64,000 nucleotides of DNA from Streptomyces resistomycificus (GCF_001514265.1 NZ_KQ948989.1:958367-1022366); one strand, 5' to 3'. Positions 35,605-44,937 are shown, counted from the first letter of the stretch. The notes: generated by a model not told the origin, from the sequence alone. Numbers and translations: made by a program.

Positions 35605-36348
35605 GTGGAGGAGACACCCCTGCATGGAGGTGCCGTCAACGACGTCGTACGGGTCGGAGCGACCGTGCGGCGTACGCGGACGGCCCGCTCGGATTATGTG
35701 CGAGACCTGCTCGGGCTGTTCGAGCGGCGGGGGTGGCGGGGCGCGCCGCGGTTCCTGGGGAGGGACGAGCGGGGCCGGGACGTGTTCGACTACCTGGCGG
35801 GGCAGGCGGCCGTGACGCCCGCCGAACGGGCCGCTGCCCGCACCGACGCGAACCTGGTCCGGATCGCCCGGCTGGTCCGTGCCTTCCATGATCTGACCCA
35901 CGGCACCCCGTTGGCCGGCGAGCGGGACGTCGTCTGCCACAACGACCTGGCCCCGAAGAACACCGTGTACGCCGTGGACGGCGACGGCTGGAGGCCGCTG
36001 GCGTTCGTCGACTGGGACCTCGCCGCACCCGGGGAGCGGGTTCACGACGTCGCCCACCTCTGCTGGCAGTACCTGGACCTGGGGCCGGCGGTGCGCGATG
36101 TGCCTCGGGCGGCGGGCCGGATGCGTCTGGTGTGCGACGCCTACGGCCTCGACGAGCGCGACGAGCTGGTCGACACCGTCCTGTGGTGGCAGGACCGCTG
36201 CCGGCGCGGCATCGAGGCCGGTGCGGACCGCGGGGAGTCGGCCATGGTCGCTCTGCGTGATGCCGGGGCGGTCGACGAGGTGCGGGAGGCCTGGACGTGG
36301 GTCGCCTCCCGGAGGGACGAGTTGAGGAACGCATTGACATGCAGGTAG
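35605..36348 (+). CDS. Small phosphotransferase of the aminoglycoside kinase fold
   Basis: A 247-residue protein. The catalytic loop VVCHNDLAPKNTVY has D114 and N119, and D136 in AFVDWDLAAPGE would bind metal. It is short for the family (about 300), missing part of the N-lobe with its ATP lysine, so activity is uncertain. The GTG at 35605 has GGAGGAGG five bases upstream; the large upstream open frame is not coding. The next small gene starts inside its last codons. Confidence 0.8.
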   Translation: MEETPLHGGAVNDVVRVGATVRRTRTARSDYVRDLLGLFERRGWRGAPRFLGRDERGRDVFDYLAGQAAVTPAERAAARTDANLVRIARLVRAFHDLTHGTPLAGERDVVCHNDLAPKNTVYAVDGDGWRPLAFVDWDLAAPGERVHDVAHLCWQYLDLGPAVRDVPRAAGRMRLVCDAYGLDERDELVDTVLWWQDRCRRGIEAGADRGESAMVALRDAGAVDEVREAWTWVASRRDELRNALTCR

Positions 36349-36497
36349 GCAACTGCGTGACCCACGAGGACCTCGGCGACGAGGGTGAGCACGCCGACGT
36401 CGCCGGCGGCTGGCCGGCCGTGCTGTCCCGTCTCGAGTCGCTGCTGGAGACCGGCAGTCCGCTGCCGCAGGAGCCGTGGGAGGTGCCCGCCCGCTGA
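36339..36497 (+). CDS. Small acidic hypothetical protein
   Basis: A 52-residue acidic protein (CVTHEDLGDEGEHADVAGG, then PAVLSRLESLLETG). It starts 10 bases before the end of the kinase-like gene, so it is probably translated with it. No family is recognised. AGGA lies 10 bases upstream of the ATG. Confidence 0.5.
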   Translation: MQVGNCVTHEDLGDEGEHADVAGGWPAVLSRLESLLETGSPLPQEPWEVPAR

Positions 36498-36548
36498 GCG
36501 GACACGAAGGGGCCGGTCCGCGCGGGTGCGGGACCGGCCGGTGTCCGC
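36498..36548. terminator. Bidirectional hairpin between convergent genes
   Basis: Outer arms GCGGACAC/GTGTCCGC and inner arms GGCCGGTCC/GGACCGGCC form one long stem between the small plus-strand gene and the SPW gene. Confidence 0.85.
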
Positions 36549-36570
36549 GTCCGTCCTTCCGTGCGGGTGT

Positions 36571-37011
36571 CTACGGCCTGGGGGCGCTCTTCGCCGCCGT
36601 ACCGATGCACATCAGGCCCAGGATCACGGCGAGGGCGCCGATGATGATGTTGTTCCAGATGACTCCGGCGTCCGGGCCGTCGCCGACGATCCACGGCGAG
36701 ACGACCATCCATACGCCCAGCGCGCACATGGCCCAGCTCAGGCCGTACATGCGGTCCGGGGTCTGGGTGAACCCGAGGGCCAGCAGACCGATCGCTATGC
36801 CCACGATCAGGTTGTGGACCACGAGGTCGGGCTGGCTCGTCGTGTAGTGGACTATCCACGGGGATACGGCGCAGTACAGACCGAGCAGGAACACCGGTCC
36901 GTCCACGAGCGCCACATCACGACCGCCGAGCATGCGGGCGTAGCGGTCCCGCATTTCGGGTGCGTCAGGGTGGCTGGTGATGTCACCTCTGGTGGGCGAG
37001 ACGTTGGCCAT
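36571..37011 (-). CDS. SPW-repeat membrane protein
   Basis: A 146-residue integral membrane protein. It has four predicted helices, and two of them contain the family signature SPWIV (AVSPWIVHY, VVSPWIVGD). The N-terminus is cytoplasmic and charged. SPW proteins are common in actinobacteria, often linked to stress; no mechanism is known. AGGAG seven bases before the ATG at 37011 sets the start. It lies downstream of the ECF sigma gene on the same strand and may belong to its regulon. Confidence 0.85.
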   Translation of the reverse strand: MANVSPTRGDITSHPDAPEMRDRYARMLGGRDVALVDGPVFLLGLYCAVSPWIVHYTTSQPDLVVHNLIVGIAIGLLALGFTQTPDRMYGLSWAMCALGVWMVVSPWIVGDGPDAGVIWNNIIIGALAVILGLMCIGTAAKSAPRP

Positions 37012-37126
37012 GACTCGTCTCCTTCGACTCACTGGGCCAGACCGCGGCTGTGCGGTATGCGGTAAGCGCCGCGTAAAGCTCATTCTGCGCTTATTCGCCC
37101 TTTATGTGTAGAGGTGGAACGGAGGA

Positions 37127-37711
37127 TCAGGCGTCCACGTGCCGGCCCGGTTCGGAGGCGACGACATGGGTCCGCAGCCGCAGCAGACCGCGCCGCGCAT
37201 GGCTTTTCACCGTGCCCAGGGGCCAACCGGTGCGCTCCGCGATCTGGGTCTGGCTGAGGTCCTCGTAGAAGGTGAGGCGCAGCACCCGTTGCTGGGGCTG
37301 TGGCAGCCCGGCCAGCGCACTGCGTACCAGGACCCGGTCGACGGCCGCCTCGGGGCGCCCGCGGTCGGGGTCGGCCAGCAGGAGTGCGGAGCCGGCCGAG
37401 GTGACGAGTTCGGTGCGGCGGGACCGTGCGGACAGGGCGTCCGCGATCTTGCGCTTGGTGATGCCGACGATCCACCCGGCCGGCGTGCCGCGTTCGGGGC
37501 GGTAGCCCGCACGTCCGCGCCACACGCCGAGAAACACCTGCTGGGTGACGTCCTCGGCCTCCTTCGCGTCGCCCAGCGAGCGCTGGGCCAGGGTGTGCAC
37601 CAGGGACGACCACCGGCGATAGGCGGCTTCGAGGCAGGCCTCGTCGCCGGACGTCAGTCCGCGGGCCAGTTCCTCGTCGGTGAGCGACTCCCAGGTCGGC
37701 TGCGGCCTCAT
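37127..37711 (-). CDS. ECF-type RNA polymerase sigma factor
   Basis: A 194-residue sigma-70 family member with region 2 (about 22-90: AYRRWSSLVHTLAQRSLGD, AEDVTQQVFLGVWRG) and region 4 (about 127-185: LSQTQIAERTGWPLGTVKS). No anti-sigma gene is adjacent. The ATG has GAGGAG eight bases upstream. It is divergent from a MerR/B12-type regulator by 91 bp, the same pairing as light-inducible LitR/LitS systems, which suggests this sigma factor is under that regulator's control. Confidence 0.88.
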   Translation of the reverse strand: MRPQPTWESLTDEELARGLTSGDEACLEAAYRRWSSLVHTLAQRSLGDAKEAEDVTQQVFLGVWRGRAGYRPERGTPAGWIVGITKRKIADALSARSRRTELVTSAGSALLLADPDRGRPEAAVDRVLVRSALAGLPQPQQRVLRLTFYEDLSQTQIAERTGWPLGTVKSHARRGLLRLRTHVVASEPGRHVDA

Positions 37712-37802
37712 GGTGACGACTCCTCGGTTCGGGTGCCGTCATCGTGCGAGCCGTCGGACGCGCTTCTCAACTCGCATCGATTCTGCGTCGTATAGTCGAC
37801 GT

Positions 37803-38804
37803 ATGGACGAGTTCGAGCAGAAGGGGGACGAGGTGCCGGGGGCGGCCGTCACCACCGGGGCTCTCGCGCGCAGACTGGGGGTTTCCCCCACCACGCTCCG
37901 GTCCTGGGACCGCAGATACGGCATCGGTCCGGCGGTCAGGGCCGACGGCAGGCACCGCCGGTGGACGCCGCGGGACGTGCTGATGGTGGAGACGATGTGC
38001 CGGCTGGCCTCGTCGGGGGTGCCGCCGGCCGAGGCGGCCCGTCACGCGAGACAGAGCGCGGGCGGTCTCCCCGACGGCACCGCGCCACCCGCGCCGGCGG
38101 GGCGCCCGGTGCGGGCCCGGGCCTCCCACGCTGCGGGCGCCCTGCCGCTGGGCAACGTACGTCAGGAGTGCCGCGGTCTGGCGCGTGCCGCCGTACGGCT
38201 GGACGCCCCGGCGGTGGGGGAGCGGTTGGCGGCCGCCGTCGAGCAGCACGGAATCGTAATCGCCTGGCAGGAGGTGATGGTGCCGACCCTGCACGCGGTG
38301 GGGCGCAAGTGGGCGTCGTCCGGCGACCGGTACATCGAGGTGGAGCACCTCCTGTCCTGGCACGTGTCTACCACCCTGCGCAGGGTCGCTTCCCCGGACG
38401 CGCCCGAAGCCCTCGCCGCCGCCGGACCCGTGATGCTGGCCTGCGTGCCCGGCGAACAGCACACCCTGGCGATCGAGGCCCTGAACGCAGGACTGAACGA
38501 ACTACGGCTGCCGACCCGGATGTTCGGCGCCGCGGTGCCCGCCGAGGCGTTGACGGCGGCGGTCCGGCGGCTGGGGCCGTCGGCGGTGGTCCTGTGGGCA
38601 CAGGCCCGTTCCGCGGCCACTCCCGTGCTCGCCCGGCAGGTCGCCGACACGCGATGGGGGGTGAAGGGCGCACGCAGACAGCCCCTGGTCATGCTGGCCG
38701 GCCCCGGCTGGGCGGGCCGCCCCGCGCCCGGGATGTCGCGGCCGACGGGACTGAAGGACGCCCTCGACACCCTGGCGAGCGTGTACGGGGCGGTGGCGCC
38801 GTGA
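37803..38804 (+). CDS. MerR-family regulator with cobalamin-binding-like domain (LitR/CarH type)
   Basis: A 333-residue protein. MerR helix-turn-helix about 16-85 (GALARRLGVSPTTLRSWDRR). The C-terminal part (about 118-330) has the CarH/LitR layout: a helical cap with W170 and EH181-182 and a Rossmann-like fold with GEQH (His220). Two features differ: the W to EH spacing is one residue longer than in CarH as I recall it, and the Gly after the ligand His is Ala223. B12 may still bind, giving light-dependent repression. It faces the photolyase and is divergent from the ECF sigma gene. Confidence 0.8.
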   Translation: MDEFEQKGDEVPGAAVTTGALARRLGVSPTTLRSWDRRYGIGPAVRADGRHRRWTPRDVLMVETMCRLASSGVPPAEAARHARQSAGGLPDGTAPPAPAGRPVRARASHAAGALPLGNVRQECRGLARAAVRLDAPAVGERLAAAVEQHGIVIAWQEVMVPTLHAVGRKWASSGDRYIEVEHLLSWHVSTTLRRVASPDAPEALAAAGPVMLACVPGEQHTLAIEALNAGLNELRLPTRMFGAAVPAEALTAAVRRLGPSAVVLWAQARSAATPVLARQVADTRWGVKGARRQPLVMLAGPGWAGRPAPGMSRPTGLKDALDTLASVYGAVAP

Positions 38805-38819
38805 AGGACGGGCCGCGCC

Positions 38820-40193
38820 TCAGCCTCGCTCGCGAGCCTGCCTGAAGCGCGCCAGTCCGTCGGGCAGGTCGATGATCGGGTCCGGGTAGTCGAGCGTGGC
38901 CCGGTCCAGGCCCTGGAGCTTCCAGGGCTCGTGCACCGACGGGGCCTCGACGCCCTCGAGTTCGGGAACCCAGCGCCGCACGTACACCCCGTCGGGGTCA
39001 TGCCGCTTGGCCTGGGTGATCGGGTTGAGGACCCGGTTGGGGCGGGTGTCCGTGCCGGTGCCGGCCACCCACTGCCAGTTGAGCTGGTTGTTGGCCAGGT
39101 CGCCGTCGACCAGCAGATCGAGGAAGTGCCGGGCGCCGATCCGCCAGTCGACGTAGAGCGTCTTGGCGAGGAAACAGGCGGTGAGCAGGCGGGCGCGGTT
39201 GTGCATCCAGCCCTCGTGGCGCAGTTGGCGCATCCCCGCGTCGATCACCGGGTAGCCGGTGCGGCCCTCCTTCCAGGCCTCGATGTCCTCGCGGGCCGAG
39301 CGTGCGGAGCGCCAGCGGTCGTGCTTGGTGCGGTAGTCGGCGGTGGCGGCACCGGGGCGTGCCGCGAGGACCTGCCGGTGGAAGTCGCGCCAGGCGAGCT
39401 GCCGTACGAAGGCCTCGGCGCCCGGGGTGCCGGCCAGGCGTGCCCGGTGGACCAGTTCGACGGGGGAGAGGGTGCCGAAGTGCAGATGCGGCGACAGTCG
39501 CGAGGTGGCGTCACCGGCGAGGTCGTCGTGCCGGTCCTCGTAGGCGGCGACGCCGCCACCCAGCCAGGCCGTCAGACGGTCCCTGCCCTCCCGCTCTCCA
39601 CCGGACGCCAGCCCCTCCGACACCCCCTGGACGTCGCCGCGGGCGGGAAGCCGCTCGGATCCGACACCGTCCGGCACGCGTACGGCACGGGGTGCGGCGA
39701 GGGTGTCGCGCAGATGCTGGGCGGACCACTGGCGGAAGTACGGGGTGAACACGGCGAAGTGGTCGGCGGACGCCGGGGTGACCGCTCCCGGTGCGACCGC
39801 CGTGGTCACCGTGTCGTGGACGTGGAGCCGGCGCCCCTCTGCCTCCAGGGCCGGCCGCAGCCGTTCCTCGCGGCGCCGCGCGAACGCGCTGACCTCGGCC
39901 GCCATGTGGACCTCGTCGGCGTCCGCCTCGGCGGCGACCCTGCACACCTGGTCGACCACGTCCCCGCTGCGCATCACGAGCCGGCCACCCCGCTCGCGCA
40001 GTCCGGCGTCGAGGTCCCGCAGACAGTCGGAGAGGAAGGCGAGCCGATTGGCGGCGGCGAACCCGGCCAGGTCCACGGCCCGGTCCCGCACGAACAGGGG
40101 CACCACCTGGCGGCCCCCGTCCCCGGCTGCCCGCAGCGGCGGGTGGTCGTGCAGCCGCAGGTCGGAGGTGAACAGGACGACCGAGACGTTCAT
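38820..40193 (-). CDS. phr: Deoxyribodipyrimidine photolyase
   Basis: A 457-residue cryptochrome/photolyase family enzyme. It has the N-terminal antenna domain (VVLFTSDLRLHDHPPL) and the FAD domain with WRDFHRQVL, RTGYPVIDAGMRQL, GWMHNRARLL and the signature DGDLANNQLNWQWVAGTGTD. These are class I CPD photolyase traits; it repairs UV-made pyrimidine dimers using blue light. ATG at 40193 has GGAG eight bases upstream. Convergent with the LitR-like gene, 15 bp apart, so light control is likely. Confidence 0.9.
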   Translation of the reverse strand: MNVSVVLFTSDLRLHDHPPLRAAGDGGRQVVPLFVRDRAVDLAGFAAANRLAFLSDCLRDLDAGLRERGGRLVMRSGDVVDQVCRVAAEADADEVHMAAEVSAFARRREERLRPALEAEGRRLHVHDTVTTAVAPGAVTPASADHFAVFTPYFRQWSAQHLRDTLAAPRAVRVPDGVGSERLPARGDVQGVSEGLASGGEREGRDRLTAWLGGGVAAYEDRHDDLAGDATSRLSPHLHFGTLSPVELVHRARLAGTPGAEAFVRQLAWRDFHRQVLAARPGAATADYRTKHDRWRSARSAREDIEAWKEGRTGYPVIDAGMRQLRHEGWMHNRARLLTACFLAKTLYVDWRIGARHFLDLLVDGDLANNQLNWQWVAGTGTDTRPNRVLNPITQAKRHDPDGVYVRRWVPELEGVEAPSVHEPWKLQGLDRATLDYPDPIIDLPDGLARFRQARERG

Positions 40194-40275
40194 GAGGCGC
40201 ACTCCGGTGGGGAACGGGACAAGCGAGGTCTACAGGGATGTGCTTCGGTCGCGGACGCCCTCCTGGATGCGGTGG

Positions 40276-41817
40276 TCAGCGAGCCGTTTCCCTCCGCCCC
40301 GTGCGCGCGAGCGGTGCCCGTGCCGCCGCTTTCGCGATGTTGCGGGCCATGCCGCCGAACACGACGGCGTGGAAGGGCGAGACGCTCCACCAGTAGAGGT
40401 GCCCCAGCAGACCGTGCGGATGGAACAGGGCCCGTTGGCGATAGCGTGTGCGGACCTCGCCGTCGGCGCTGTCGTCCGTCTCGGCGCACATCTCCAGCCA
40501 GGCCAGTCCCGGCAGCCGCATCTCCGCCCGCAGCCGCAGCAACCTCCCGGGCTCGATCTCCTCGACCCGCCAGAAGTCCAGCGAGTCCCCCGCCCGCAGG
40601 TGGGCCGCGTCCCGGCGTCCCCGGCGCAGTCCGACTCCGCCCACCAGCCGGTCCAGCCAGCCGCGCACCGCCCACGCGAGCGGGAAGGAGTACCAGCCGT
40701 TGTCCCCGCCGATCCCCTCGATCACCCGCCACAGGGCGTCCCTGGAGGCCTCCACGGTCAGCTCCCGGTGATCCGTGTACAGGCTGCCGCCCGCCCAGGC
40801 GGGGTCGGTGGGCAGCGGATCGCTCGGCGCGCCGGGCACCGACGCCGACGACCAGCGGGTGGCGACGTCGGCGTCCCGGACGCGCCGCAGCGCCAGCCGG
40901 ACGGCCTCCTCGAAACCGAGCGGATGTCCGGGCGGGGCGGGCACGTACCGGGCGATGTCGTGCTCGTGGCACACCACCTCGTGGCGCAGCGACTCGGTGA
41001 GCGGCCGGGCGATCGCCGCCGGGACCGGCGTCACCAGCCCCACCCAGTGGCTGGAGAGCCCCGGGGTGAGGAGCGGCACCGAGATGATCACGCGCCGCGG
41101 AAGGCCGGCGACGACGGCGTACCTCGCCATCATGTCCCGGTAGGTCAGGACGTCGGGTCCGCCGATGTCGAACGTCCGGTTCACATCGTCCGGCATGCGG
41201 GCGCTGCCGACCAGGGCGCGCAGCACGTCCCGTACGGCCACCGGCTGGATCCGGGTGTGCACCCAGCTCGGGGTGACCATCACCGGCAGACGTTCGGTGA
41301 GGTGGCGCAGCATCTCGAAGGACGCCGAACCCGAGCCGATGACCACCGCGGCCCGCAGCACGGTCGTCGGCACGCCCGAGTCCAGCAGGATGCGGCCCAC
41401 CTCGGCGCGTGAGCGCAGATGCGGCGACAGCTCGGCCTCGGGCACGCCCGCGGGCGTCAGGCCGCCGAGGTAGACGATCCGGCGCACCCCGGCGGCCCGG
41501 GCCTGCTCGCCGAAGATCCGCGCCGCCGCCCGGTCGGTGTCCTCGAAGTCGCCGCCCGTGCCCAGCGCGTGCACCAGGTAGTAGGCGACGTCGACGTCCC
41601 GAAGGGCCTCGGCGACCGACGTCGCGTCGGTGACGTCCCCCCGTGCCACCTCCACGTCGCCCGCCCAGGGGTGGTCGCGCAGTTTCCCGGGCGAGCGGGC
41701 CAGACAGCGCACCCGGTGCCCCGCGGCCAGCAGCTCCGGGACGAGCCGCCCACCGACGTAGCCCGTGGCGCCGGTCACCAGGCAGCGCGGTCCCGGCCGG
41801 GAGTCGTCCGTGTCCAT
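40276..41817 (-). CDS. NAD-dependent epimerase/SDR with C-terminal DUF2867
   Basis: A 513-residue two-domain protein. The N-terminal extended SDR/NmrA-like domain has the Rossmann motif VTGATGYVGG at about 14-23, with RIVYLGGLTP and the substrate-side segments following. The C-terminal part (about 330-505, ending WSVSPFHAVVFGGMARN) matches DUF2867, a START-like fold. Such fusions are found beside photolyases and MarR regulators in actinobacteria. The product is unknown. The start is the ATG at 41817, between photolyase and the divergent MarR gene. Confidence 0.82.
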   Translation of the reverse strand: MDTDDSRPGPRCLVTGATGYVGGRLVPELLAAGHRVRCLARSPGKLRDHPWAGDVEVARGDVTDATSVAEALRDVDVAYYLVHALGTGGDFEDTDRAAARIFGEQARAAGVRRIVYLGGLTPAGVPEAELSPHLRSRAEVGRILLDSGVPTTVLRAAVVIGSGSASFEMLRHLTERLPVMVTPSWVHTRIQPVAVRDVLRALVGSARMPDDVNRTFDIGGPDVLTYRDMMARYAVVAGLPRRVIISVPLLTPGLSSHWVGLVTPVPAAIARPLTESLRHEVVCHEHDIARYVPAPPGHPLGFEEAVRLALRRVRDADVATRWSSASVPGAPSDPLPTDPAWAGGSLYTDHRELTVEASRDALWRVIEGIGGDNGWYSFPLAWAVRGWLDRLVGGVGLRRGRRDAAHLRAGDSLDFWRVEEIEPGRLLRLRAEMRLPGLAWLEMCAETDDSADGEVRTRYRQRALFHPHGLLGHLYWWSVSPFHAVVFGGMARNIAKAAARAPLARTGRRETAR

Positions 41818-41917
41818 CTGGCCTCGTTCCCTCGTTCCGTCGGTGCCGTTCCTCTCCCAGTGATCTCTTCCCTCGCGCGGGGCCAACCGGATGCGCGGGC
41901 TTCTATAGGCTGATCGC

Positions 41918-42424
41918 GTGGCCACAGCAGACGAACGGACGCAGCGCACGGGGGAGCGGAAGCCGCCGGGGGCCCCGGCACCGACCGACCTCCAGCACTT
42001 CGCCGTCCAGCTGCGCCGGATGAACGGCGAGATCAACCGGCTGGTCCACGGGTTCGCCGGGGAGCAGGGACTGCACGCGACGGACGTCCAGGCGCTCGCC
42101 GCGATCCTCGACGCCGAGGAACCCATGACGCCCGGCCGGCTGCGCGAGCACCTCGGGCTGACCTCCGGTGCCGTGACGGCCTGCGTCGACCGGCTCGAAC
42201 GCGCCGGTCACATCCGCCGCGTACGCGAGAGCGCCGACCGCAGGGTCGTCCACCTGTACTACGCGGACGATGCCCGGTCCGCGGCGCGCAGCCACTTCCG
42301 ACCGCTCGCGAACGCGACCGAGTCCGCCCGTACCCGCTTCACCGAGGCTGAACTGGCCGTGGTGGTGCGCTTCCTGGGCGCGATGAACGAGGAGCTCTCC
42401 GCCATGAGGTCCGCCGGGCACTGA
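41918..42424 (+). CDS. MarR-family transcriptional regulator
   Basis: A 168-residue protein with a winged helix at about 55-120: MTPGRLREHLGLTSGAVTAC, then VDRLERAGHIRRV and the wing ESADRRVVHLYY. The GTG start at 41918 is used. It lies 153 bp upstream of the MMPL exporter, whose promoter contains a repeat-rich palindromic site, so it likely represses that pump. Confidence 0.88.
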   Translation: MATADERTQRTGERKPPGAPAPTDLQHFAVQLRRMNGEINRLVHGFAGEQGLHATDVQALAAILDAEEPMTPGRLREHLGLTSGAVTACVDRLERAGHIRRVRESADRRVVHLYYADDARSAARSHFRPLANATESARTRFTEAELAVVVRFLGAMNEELSAMRSAGH

Positions 42425-42522
42425 CCACCCGCACGCATCCGGTTCCCGGGAATTCGGGTGCGTCCCGCCGCATCCGGCGACCGGCCGTTCGGGGAAGAGG
42501 GGCTGTCCCTTACGATCGGCCC

Positions 42523-42546
42523 GAGATATATCTCAATCATTGAGAT
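42523..42546. promoter_or_regulatory. Overlapping palindromic operator before the MMPL exporter
   Basis: GAGATATATCTC (42523-42534) is a perfect palindrome and ATCTCAATCATTGAGAT (42530-42546) overlaps it; a third half-site TTGAGATA follows at about 42556. The AT-rich cluster sits where the promoter should be, 30-55 bp before the start, and fits MarR binding. Confidence 0.75.
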
Positions 42547-42577
42547 TGTTTTTCATTGAGATACCAGCTGGAGAGAG

Positions 42578-44674
42578 ATGCCCACCACGCCCCGTCCGAG
42601 CCCCCGGGCGGCCCGCCGCCTCGTTCCCGTCCTGCTGCTGCTCCTCTGGCTCGGGATCGGCGGCGCCCTCGGCCCCTTCGCGGGGAGACTCGGTGAGGTC
42701 GCGACCAACGACCAGGCCGCCTTCCTGCCCCGCAGCGCCGAGTCCACCGAGGTGATCGACGAGCAGCGCGCCTTCCGGCAGGAGGAGACACTGCCGGCGA
42801 TCGTCGTCTGGACCGCCGACGGCGACGGCCGCGTCACAGGCCTGCGGGACGCGGCCGACCGCGCGCTCGCGTCCCTCGGCGGGACCCCGGGAGTGGTGGG
42901 CGAGGTGTCGCCCGCGCTCCTTTCGCGGGACGGAGCGGCACTCCAGGGCGTGGTCCAGCTCCGGCCCGACCTCGGCGACCGCCTCCCCGACGCCCTCGAC
43001 CGGATCCGGAGCGCCGCCGAGGCCGTGCCGGGCACCACGGTCCGGCTGGCCGGGCCGGCCGCCAGTCAGGCAGACCTGTCCGACGCCTTCGCCGGCATCG
43101 ACGGACTGCTGCTGGCCGTGGCCCTGGCCACCGTCCTGGTCATCCTGCTGCTGGTCTACCGCAGCCTGCTGCTGCCCCTCGTGATCATCCTCGGCGCTGT
43201 CTTCGCGCTGGGCCTTGCCTGCGCCATCGTCTACGCCCTGGCCGACCGCGAGATCGTACGGGTGGACGGACAGGTCCAGGGAATCCTCTCCATCCTCGTG
43301 ATCGGCGCCGCCACCGACTACGCCCTGCTGCTCACCGCCCGCTACCGGGAGGAACTGGCCCTGCGGTCCGACCGGTACCTCGCCGTGCGGGCCGCGCTCA
43401 GGCAGTCCTGGGGCGCGGTGGTGGCCAGTGCGGCGACGGTGGCCCTCGGCCTGCTCGCCCTTCTGCTCAGCGACCTGACCAACAACCGGGCGCTCGGGCC
43501 GGTCGGCGCGATCGGCATCGCCTGCGCGGTACTCAGCTCGCTGACCTTCCTGCCGGCCGTCCTCGTCCTGCTCGGCCGCGCCGCGTACTGGCCGGCCAAG
43601 CCCCGGCCCGCCGACGGACGCGGCGCCGGCGACGGGGTGTGGCAGCGCGTCGCCGAACTGGTCGACCGGGCCCCGCGCAGGGTGTGGGCGGTCGCGCTCG
43701 CCGCCCTGCTGGCCTGCGCCGCGTTCGCCCCCACGCTCGCCTCCCGGGGCGTCCCGCTCGACGAGACCTTCGTTAACGACGCCCCGTCCGTCGCGGCACA
43801 GCGCACGCTGGCGGACCACTTCCCCGGCGGGTCGGGCAATCCCACCGTGGTCATCGCGAACGCCGACACAGTGGACCGGGTCGTGGCGGCCGCCCGCGAC
43901 ACCGACGGCGTCGCCTCCGCGGCGGGCGTGACCGACTCCGGCCGCCCCGGCGGTGAACCGCTCGTGGTCGACGGGCGGGTGCGGATCGACGTGACCCTGA
44001 GCTTCGTCGCCGACAGTGACGCCGCGAAGGACACGGTGGCCCGGCTGCGGACCGCCCTGCACGAGGTGCCCGAGGCCGACGCCCTGGTCGGCGGCTACAC
44101 CGCCCAGCGGTACGACACCCTGCGCACGGCCGAGCGGGACCGCACCCTCATCGTGCCGGTGGTGCTCGTGATCATCTTCCTCATCCTGACCGTGCTGCTG
44201 AGGTCCCTGCTGATGCCGGCCCTGCTGGTGGCCACCGTCGCTCTCAACTTCCTGGCCACGCTGGGGGTTTCCGCTCTCGTCTTCCGGTACGTGTTCGGCT
44301 TCGGCGGCACCGACCCGTCCGTGCCGCTGTACGGCTTCGTCTTCCTGGTCGCCCTGGGCGTCGACTACAACATCTTCCTGATGTCGCGGGTCCGTGAGGA
44401 ATCGCTGCGACTCGGCGTGCGCCAGGGCGTGTTGCGCGGTCTGGTCACCACGGGCGGGGTGATCACCTCGGCCGGCGTGGTGCTCGCCGCCACCTTCGCC
44501 GCGCTTGGCGTGATCCCGCTGGCGTTCCTCGCGCAGACAGCCTTCATCGTCGCCTTCGGAGTGCTGCTCGACACGCTCGTGGTGCGCTCGCTGCTGGTTC
44601 CCGCCCTCGTCCGGGACGCGGGGGCCGTCGCCTGGTGGCCCAGCCGGCTCGGCGTGAAACGGCCACGGGCCTGA
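42578..44674 (+). CDS. MMPL/RND-superfamily exporter
   Basis: A 698-residue transporter with 12 predicted helices: one at the N-terminus (about 13-33), a block of five near 170-345, another single helix near 368-390 and a last block near 525-690. Two extracellular loops (about 35-165 and 395-520) match the MMPL domain repeats. The proton-relay motif is ATDYAL in the first half and GVDYNIF in the second. Likely exports lipids or drugs using proton force. GGAGAG precedes the ATG. Controlled by the adjacent MarR gene. Confidence 0.87.
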   Translation: MPTTPRPSPRAARRLVPVLLLLLWLGIGGALGPFAGRLGEVATNDQAAFLPRSAESTEVIDEQRAFRQEETLPAIVVWTADGDGRVTGLRDAADRALASLGGTPGVVGEVSPALLSRDGAALQGVVQLRPDLGDRLPDALDRIRSAAEAVPGTTVRLAGPAASQADLSDAFAGIDGLLLAVALATVLVILLLVYRSLLLPLVIILGAVFALGLACAIVYALADREIVRVDGQVQGILSILVIGAATDYALLLTARYREELALRSDRYLAVRAALRQSWGAVVASAATVALGLLALLLSDLTNNRALGPVGAIGIACAVLSSLTFLPAVLVLLGRAAYWPAKPRPADGRGAGDGVWQRVAELVDRAPRRVWAVALAALLACAAFAPTLASRGVPLDETFVNDAPSVAAQRTLADHFPGGSGNPTVVIANADTVDRVVAAARDTDGVASAAGVTDSGRPGGEPLVVDGRVRIDVTLSFVADSDAAKDTVARLRTALHEVPEADALVGGYTAQRYDTLRTAERDRTLIVPVVLVIIFLILTVLLRSLLMPALLVATVALNFLATLGVSALVFRYVFGFGGTDPSVPLYGFVFLVALGVDYNIFLMSRVREESLRLGVRQGVLRGLVTTGGVITSAGVVLAATFAALGVIPLAFLAQTAFIVAFGVLLDTLVVRSLLVPALVRDAGAVAWWPSRLGVKRPRA

Positions 44675-44757
44675 CATGCCCGCGCCCTTCGCGGGCAGGT
44701 GCACTGTACGAGAGCTGGCGTACGCAGTCAGAAGTCCTACCTGGAGGTGCTGCCGCT

Positions 44758-44937
44758 ATGGGCGCGAAGGTGTTGGAGCGGTTTCCTGCGGGAGCTCCGC
44801 GCGGATCGTGGCCGGCGGAGGAATACGCGGCGGCGCGCCGCGCCGAGGGTGAGCCGGCGCGGGTCGTCATGGACCTGAAGTCCGACGCGTTCCTCGTCGT
44901 GGTCCCGGTGCACGACGAGGAACAGCACGCCGCCTGA
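44758..44937 (+). CDS. Small hypothetical protein
   Basis: A 59-residue protein (FPAGAPRGSWPAEEYAAARR, then VVMDLKSDAFLVVVPVHDE) with no motif I recognise. GGAGG lies ten bases before the ATG at 44758. It is 83 bp beyond the exporter and ends at a hairpin shared with the convergent LysR gene. It may be a separate transcription unit or an end gene of the exporter operon. Confidence 0.6.
   Translation: MGAKVLERFPAGAPRGSWPAEEYAAARRAEGEPARVVMDLKSDAFLVVVPVHDEEQHAA

Noticed and set aside
42533..44704. 723-residue minus-strand open frame opposite the MMPL exporter
   Set aside because: Gly/Gln/His-rich without motifs; a typical shadow of a strong GC-rich coding sequence.
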